From assembly GCA_013400155.1 (NCBI GenBank), contig VXBM01000144.1, positions 157,088 to 221,087 of the forward strand: 64,000 nucleotides of DNA, written 5' to 3'. Origin of the DNA: Helopsaltes ochotensis. Its lineage: Eukaryota > Chordata > Aves > Passeriformes > Locustellidae. Shown here in pieces: positions 57,541 through 64,000 of this stretch. The notes beneath the pieces were generated by a model. The model did not search any database, was not told where the DNA came from, and saw nothing but the letters and a program-made list of their open reading frames with translations. Every line of letters begins with the position of its first letter. Positions within the stretch are counted from its first letter, which is position 1. Made by a program: the position numbers and the translations under genes.

Positions 57541-59694
57541 TTTAAAAAATGATCAGATTTTATTTCATCTAAATTTGCTCATCTAGTTCGTTCCAAAAGT
57601 ACAGAACGTGGCTTGCCCTTTCCTTCATTAAGACATTACTTTTCTAAAAGGAAAATCAGTGACTGGTCATACAGCTCCTTTCACAGATATTTTGTGTGTG
57701 CTAAGAAGATTGATGATATTCCTACAATTTAATGTTCGTGAATTTCAGTTCCTTTGCTCCAGAAATGTTAAAAATTGTATTAAAAAAATCACTGTGGCTT
57801 GGCAATAGCATGAGAACACCAAGATCAAACAGTGTTTCACACTTCTTGGACCAAAGGAAGCACGATCAAGAAAAGGTTCCATGAGGCTCCAAGAATGTGG
57901 AACAGTTTTCTCAGAAATATAGGAGATGGGTGTAAAAAGAAAGCTCCATTACCTTTCTTCCTCTGCTAGGGACACAGTCACAGCTGTAAATCACAGAAAT
58001 ATTGAAAGCATGGCTACTGAAGAGACACAGGTATTCTAATAAACCTTGGGGCCAGAACTTCAGATGAATTACCCCCTCATTGCAATGGAATAACACATCT
58101 ATTCTTTCCATGCCAATCCAAGACAGGACTTTGAAACAATTAGAGAAGCTCACATTTCCAGCAGCACCCACAACTTCAGGTGTGTCCCATTGGCAATGTT
58201 CTGAGTTATTTTGCAGTAACCAGTCACATGATTGTTATTTCTAAGATATTGGTAACATTTTGGTTTCCCTCAATCTGTTTTCAGTATCTACAGTTTTAAA
58301 TGTTAATTCATTTTTATTCCTCTTACATATATTATCTCACACAAAATGCAATTTAGTACCTGGGGGGAAAAATGGCAGCCCTGCTCCCAGATACACGCTC
58401 CTGAAATGGGATTCCCACAAATACAGCACTTCTGGCATGGAATTGGCAGGCTCAGTGTAGAAGATGGAAGAAGCTGAATCCATTGATATAAAGAATAACA
58501 ATGGTTGCTAAAATACAGCCTGCATACAAAAAAAGCCAGATATTCAGTGTTTTCTGATGGTTTTTTTCACCAAGACATTATTCCAAATTTGAAACAATTT
58601 AAGTTTCCCTAAGTAGCCAGTTGTGAATCTGGCTTTACAATGAGTTTTACCAGGTTGCTCGCTTGTCTTTTATCCAACTTTATAACTCACACTGAAAAAA
58701 TCTAAATTTCACTTCCTGACTACCTAAAGGCCAAACAGACTATTTTCTTCATCTGCCCCTCAGTTACCTAATTACCATTTTAGTCAAAATTTTTGACGAG
58801 CAAGCACGGTTCTGCGTTCAGCCCAGGTAGAGTTACACATCTCTACAGAATTATTTACTGCAGCACACCCGGTTCATGGCCCATTCTGTGGATGGTCAGA
58901 GTGCTGTGAAAGTTGATGATAGCTGACAAAAAATCAAGGTAGTATTCCTGTCTGGAATATCTATGGGAGACAATAACCAGAAATCATCATTGGCCAATAC
59001 ACTGGAAATGTGAGGTTCCACATTTGTGGGTCTCACCAGGAAGTATGAGAAATATAAAGAAAGCAATCTCTATTAAATACAGCACTAATCTGTATGATGC
59101 TTATTGAGACACTAAATTAAACTTGCAATTCATTTTCAAGATTATTGTTCTGCAGCTTTCAGTAATATTATACTGCACAGTTCTGAAATTACAGAAACAT
59201 AAAGTAACTTCTAAAATAATTTCTTGTCTTCAGCACACACTACTTCAACTCATGAAAGCAGTTAATTTACTTCTATTTCAAAAGAGCTTTTTAAATTTGA
59301 CATAGGTTTAAATTTTTTCCCTCTTGCTCAGGATACCCACAAGGATGAATTTAGGTAACATCCAGAGGCTTTCTGAATTAGAACATATCATGTTTTATAT
59401 AACATCATACAACTGGCAAGTCCTAAACACTCCAGCTAATTCTTTAGTTTGCCACAGACTGACTGGATAAGCAGTCTTTAAGCTTTTTCACACTGAAAAA
59501 AACAGGTCTTTTGGTGTCAGAGCTTCCAGGATTAAACATTCTTTCCAGTTGTTGGCTCATGGCCTGAAGATCCTGCACTTTCAAACTTATCCCATTCTAG
59601 CTAGTTCAAAGATCAGGAAAATGAAGCCATCTTCTTTGCAGCCATAATCCACAACCCATGCTGTTAGATACTTAAGAACATCTCAAAAGCAAAC

Positions 59695-59960
59695 TACCTT
59701 GTTTCAGCTCCCAGCGGGAGCTCAGCAGGGCGCTGGTCACATGACTGCAAACCCAGCCTGGTCAGGTGACTCAGCGGCTAATCTGATTTGGTGACTATAA
59801 AACTTTAATCTGTACAGTCTAATACCAGCACATTCCACAACTCATGAGCGAAGCAGCTTGGCGATGGAACAGCAAACACTAATAAGATTATGAATTAAAA
59901 TTGCCACTAGGATGCGGCTTTCTGGTTCTATATCCCACACGTAAATCCAACAGAAAAATA
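59695..59960. promoter_or_regulatory. Candidate enhancer-like block with M-box and MAF/AP-1-type site
   Basis: A CpG-retaining, non-repetitive block in the IMMP1L 5' intron. GTCACATGAC at 59736-59745 is a perfect MITF/TFE-type M-box. TGACTCAGC at 59767-59775 is an AP-1/MAF half-site type word. Homeodomain-like GGCTAATCTGATTT, AACTTTAATCTG and GAATTAAAATTG follow. The motif combination is suggestive only. Confidence 0.35.
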
Positions 59961-62900
59961 TCACTGAAAACTGGTCGGCCAGACACACAGGTTTGAAATA
60001 AAATGGGCTGGTGTTTTATTCCAAAATGAGCAGCATTTTTTTCAAAGACAAGAGTATACATGAATCTTATGCAGCATAATTAAAACCTAGCAAAACCATT
60101 CACCTGAAAGCAGGGACAACAGAACACATCCATCAACAGTTGTTGAGAACACTGCCCACACAAGGCTGCTGGTGTGAACTGGGGGCCCTACGAGCCTGCA
60201 CGGGCAACCCGCGTGGTAAAGAGAGGCCAAGACAACTGTGCTTCCTCTCATCAACCACAAATATCCAAAGCACACTTTCCACATATCCAAAAGCCTGCTC
60301 TTTTGAGGACACCAGGATTTTCCCCAAATCTGTAGGCTACAGCTTTTGAAGAGAAACGTCAAACGTACTTGCAGATCAAATTCCAAGCATAACCTTTTCC
60401 CAAATGTTCTGCTTGCTCTCTCGCTCACCATTGTATTTCCTCCATTTTTTTCCCTTAGGGCATTTTTCATCCAAAATCCTCTTAATCCATCTTAGAATCT
60501 GCATTTTGCATAGACAAGTAGCTGAATTGGACCAGCAAGTTTGTAAGAATAGGAAAGCAGAGAGCTTGATTTCTCCATAGCACAGTTAGGATTAGCAGCT
60601 AAAACGGACATCCCCATTTGACCAGGTCTACGTGACAACATGGGAGCTGTAAGGAAGGAAAGTTGATTATTCCACAGTTTAAGGCATTCCAAAATGGACA
60701 AAAATGTTTAAACCACTCCATCCTCCAGTGATCTGAGTATGACCATGGCCATAGCGCAGCTGACAAGAAATAATTTCCTACGACACTTAGCTTTTCTGCA
60801 TTTCCATTCCACCCCTAGAGCAGGAATAGTGGGACTCATCTACCTCATACTGTGCACTTGAGGATTAAGGTAATGTCTAGAATTACAATTCCTGTGGTCT
60901 TGCTTTCTGCCAGACAGCAGATCCTGGTGAGATCTTCCACAACAACTGAAAATTCACCTTTTCAAAACCAGACATGTGAATACTTTCAGTATCGTTCAAA
61001 AAGAGTAAAAAAAAATTTGTTATCCCTGAAAATGAAACATCATTGATTTAAAAATAATTACCTAAAAATAGATATGAAATTAAATTTCCATTAAATTAAT
61101 TCCTTCTCTGAAATTTGTCTGAAATACAGGTAAAGTCACATGTTGCAAGCAGTATTTTCATAAGCACATATGCAGTTAGAAAGCTTTACTGCAGTAAATG
61201 TTAAAATTTGAAAACCCCCCCACCTATTGAAAAGCTTATTTTCACTTGCTTTCTGAATCAGTAGGACTTTAACTGCATCAGGTTAAAATGTGACTGGGGA
61301 AAAAGGAACATCACAAACAGAACTACTGCCATATTTTAAAAGTTCAGTTCTCCTACTGGAAAAGTTGTATCTACTTTGCCACTATTTTTGTTATATATGA
61401 AACAGTCTCTCCTGCTGTAAGTTACAATGTAAGACACCATTTCTCTATATTTAGAAGGATGTCTACAAAAAAAGAAATTAGTAACAAAAATATCACTTTA
61501 TGTAAAAATCCATGGAACTCTGAAATAATTACAAAGTTCACAGCTAGCAAGAGCTGGGAGGTTGGGCTGCTCCTCCCCATGGTGGGTAGGTGCCCTTTTC
61601 CACACAGCACCAGCTCAGCAGGATGGCACCAAATAAAACTCTTAGAAAGTCAGTTGATAGTTCCAGTCAGGTTAGTGAGCTCAATCAGCTCAAGGAGGGA
61701 ACTGATAAGCACCAGGGTTTGCTGGATTGGAAACAGAGGAGGAGGAGGGAGTGAGACTTCCTCTTTTGCAATCCTGCCCCACTGGGTCAGCTCCTGAGCC
61801 ACTGAGATTTCCAGTAAATGTGCAGTTTATCCAAGAAACACTAAAACTAGCAGGAGCACGGCACAAACATTCCCATTTGCAAAATAATTTCATTATGTGG
61901 GCTCCCAATAGGAAAGAGAAGAAAAAAGAGAAAGAATTATTTAGCTTCCAACTTTAATTGCCCTGTAGGAAAATGAGGCTAAAAAGGTATTAAAAAACCC
62001 ATTATATGTTAGGCAAGTAGTAAAGAGAAATGAAAGAACAAAAGAGAGGGCTCAGCTCTAGATATATGTTTACAGCTATCCTATGAAGTTAAGACAACCT
62101 ATAATAGTGTATTTTAATTAAAAAAAAATAAAGCAAGGAAATATTTTGTGTTCATGAAATAAGAAAAGAAAATGTACTGCTTGGAACGGGAAAAAAACAT
62201 CTCAGGGATTGAGTACATGCAGTTTATCACTTGATTCTCTTTCTGACAAATAAGTAGTGACTTATCAAAGATATCCTTACCACTGGGTTATGAATTTCTG
62301 TAACAGTGTTCCAACAGATATCCTAAAACTGTTGTGTAACACACACCTGCAAGCACTCTCACCTGAATATTCAGGGATTTGGGCTCCAGGATGACAGTAC
62401 AGTAAGAAACGGCAGAGTTACTGAGATGTTTTAAAAGTGGAGAACTCTCTCTACTTTTCAGCCTCCCTTAAGTCAGACAGAACTCACACCACAGGATCTC
62501 ACTGACAGAAACAGATGCCGAAATCTTTCAAAACAATTGTGAATGATGCTTTGGCCTTTTGTTAGCCTTTCCTGTTCCAGATATTCACACCTCACTGGTC
62601 ACATATTACAGAAGTGAAATTAAACAGCTATATTTATTTCTTGCCATGGTTTCCAATCTCCTTTGATTTTCTCCTCTACAGACAGATACTTCTAACTTTC
62701 ACTAAACAATAATCTATACTTAAAATTAAGTATTATTTAGTATTTCACAGTTTAGCAGAAACTACAAAACATTAAGACTACCTCTTGATACTCCTGATAA
62801 AAGATCTTGAACTGTCCACTGCTCAGCATGTGAAGAAGCTTGGCCAGCAGCAAAAAGAATATAATTTCCCCAGCTAGGGAGACATCATACTGAAGTCTCA

Positions 62901-63529
62901 TGTTTCTGAATTTGAACTGGATACAAAAAAACCTCTGAGGTTCAAGACTGCCCACGTATTGTTGCTCTTTCATGCTGCCATATTTAACACGAGGAATTTT
63001 TTTTCCTTCAATTAAAAAGAGACTCAAGAATCACAGGTGTTCAAAACTTTGGCTCAGAACAACAGTAAACATTATTCATTGGAATTAAAGAGTGAGAGTG
63101 AGGGATTATAGTATTAAAGCTTCATTTTTATATTCTGCTGCATAGAAGTGTCTTCAAGCAGCTTGGGATGCATCCCGATCACCAACAGATGAAAAACATA
63201 TATAAAAATACTTGTGATAGTGGCTGTTTCTATATACTGACAGGGGCTTCCCTTGCTTTCAGAGTACCTGAACATAAAGCGTTGGCTGACAAAGCAAACA
63301 TACTAGAATTTGTCAAAGCATTTTAATGTCTTTGAACTTTTTCTATCACACGTCTTGGTCCAGGGCCATCACGCTGATGCAAAATCTTGCTCCCAAGGTA
63401 TTAAACCAGACGCTTGCTACAGGTCCGTGGCTATGTACAAACAAGCAGGGACCCCAAACATATCATACACGCAGCTACGTTAATACATTTTACAAGAACT
63501 TTTCCCTCCCAGGCTCCTCTCGAAGGGGC

Positions 63530-63924
63530 TAATGCCGCGCCAGGCGAGCCCGTCCGCTCACGGCCCGGCGCCACAGACACCTCGGGCACCCNNNNNNNNN
63601 NNNNNNNNNNNNNNNNNNNNNNNNNNNNNNNNNNNNNNNNNNNNNNNNNNNNNNNNNNNNNNNNNNNNNNNNNNNNNNNNNNNNNNNNNNNNNNNNNNNN
63701 NNNNNNNNNNNNNNNNNNNNNNNNNNNNNNNNNNNNNNNNNNNNNNNNNNNNNNNNNNNNNNNNNNNNNNNNNNNNNNNNNNNNNNNNNNNNNNNNNNNN
63801 NNNNNNNNNNNNNNNNNNNNNNNNNNNNNNNNNNNNNNNNNNNNNNNNNNNNNNNNNNNNNNNNNNNNNNNNNNNNNNNNNNNNNNNNNNNNNNNNNNNN
63901 NNNNNNNNNNNNNNNNNNNNNNNN
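63530..63924. promoter_or_regulatory. CpG island / shared IMMP1L-ELP4 bidirectional promoter (mostly in gap)
   Basis: Composition switches abruptly at about 63530 to CpG-dense sequence (GCCGCGCCAGGCGAGCCCG, CACGGCCCGGCGCC) and continues to the gap. IMMP1L is transcribed leftward and ELP4 rightward from here, so both starts lie in or beside the gap. A possible IMMP1L exon 1 donor on the - strand is GGCC|GTGAGC (about 63561-63570); this is weak evidence. Confidence 0.7.
63592..63924. other. Assembly gap (333 N)
   Basis: A run of N between two GC-rich flanks. It probably represents unsequenced GC-rich promoter; true length is unknown. Long ORFs spanning it are artefacts of the N run. Confidence 0.99.
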
Positions 63925-64000
63925 GCCGGGCCCCGACCCCCCGCTCTCCCGGGCACTCGGCCCTCGGTGCGCCACGGGCAGCTGCTGCTCTCCAGCGGGC
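63925..64000 (+). CDS. ELP4: ELP4 exon 1, partial (start codon lost in gap, 3' end beyond window)
   Basis: Read in frame from 63925, the 76 bases give AGPRPPALPG followed by TRPSVRHGQLLLSSG, matching the N-terminal GTRPSVRNGQLLVSTG region that I recall for vertebrate ELP4. ELP4 is a RecA-like subunit of the Elp456 subcomplex of Elongator, which supports tRNA wobble-uridine modification. The initiator and about the first 40 codons should lie in the gap; the exon continues past 64000. The orientation, head-to-head with IMMP1L, is that of the conserved locus. Short but specific match. Confidence 0.85.

Larger units (their letters stand above)
50375..63529 (-). other. IMMP1L: IMMP1L 5' UTR intron(s), about 13.2 kb
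   Basis: Non-coding sequence between the start-codon exon and the CpG island. Further non-coding exons could exist but cannot be called. It contains a 112-bp repeat pair (51201-51312, 54645-54756), inverted repeats (50962-50986, 52161-52203), tandem duplications (52931-52980, 56363-56386, 57499-57540) and a CAAA-rich tract (about 55780-55860). Candidate regulatory blocks are at 56815-57060 and 59695-59960. No protein-like ORF. Confidence 0.8.

Noticed and set aside
63529..63975. Long - strand ORFs across the gap
   Set aside because: Made open only by runs of N; the real coding sense on the right flank is ELP4 on the + strand.
1..64000. CRISPR arrays, operons, phage or bacterial defence systems
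   Set aside because: The window is a vertebrate nuclear locus with spliced genes; no array of spaced identical repeats and no prokaryotic gene organisation.
1..64000. tRNA, snoRNA or microRNA genes
   Set aside because: No cloverleaf with A/B boxes, no convincing C/D or H/ACA box pair with guide, and no hairpin of microRNA length; the 52161 hairpin stem is too short and too perfect.

Overview
This is a vertebrate, almost certainly avian, nuclear window. The evidence is multi-exon genes with long AT-rich introns, CpG-rich promoters at both ends, and 5'-truncated CR1 retroposons. Those CR1s carry the typical bird 3' end (ATTCTATGATTCTATG-like tails) and a CR1 reverse-transcriptase remnant reading NNPMHQYRLG. 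The gene order DNAJC24 > < IMMP1L | ELP4 > matches the conserved tetrapod neighbourhood of PAX6 (human 11p13). The species cannot be told from the sequence.

Layout. Positions 1-115 are the CpG-rich 5' end of DNAJC24. Its four coding exons lie on the + strand at 1148-1255, 21479-21617, 29922-29990 and 30818-30942 and give an intact 146-residue protein. The convergent neighbour IMMP1L is on the - strand, with five coding exons at 50242-50346 (start), 49389-49477, 48681-48807, 36786-36896 and 32084-32152 (stop), giving an intact 166-residue protein. The two stop codons are 1141 bp apart and the transcripts may overlap. IMMP1L continues as a 5' untranslated region with a long intron to a CpG island near 63.53-63.59 kb. 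After a 333-bp assembly gap, the last 76 bases are the start-proximal part of ELP4 exon 1 on the + strand, so IMMP1L and ELP4 share a head-to-head promoter that is mostly hidden in the gap.

The rest is intron or intergenic sequence. It holds three CR1 fragments, a few small tandem duplications, several perfect inverted repeats, a perfect A64 tract, a 112-bp dispersed repeat pair, and several blocks whose composition and motif content suggest conserved regulatory elements. This locus flanks PAX6 in other vertebrates, so such elements are plausible, but I have no alignment to prove it.

The three genes are functionally unrelated: diphthamide synthesis on eEF2 (DNAJC24/DPH4), mitochondrial inner-membrane signal peptide removal (IMMP1L), and tRNA wobble-uridine modification through Elongator (ELP4). 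I found no evidence of a new multi-gene system. The most useful leads are the non-coding structures listed in the findings.
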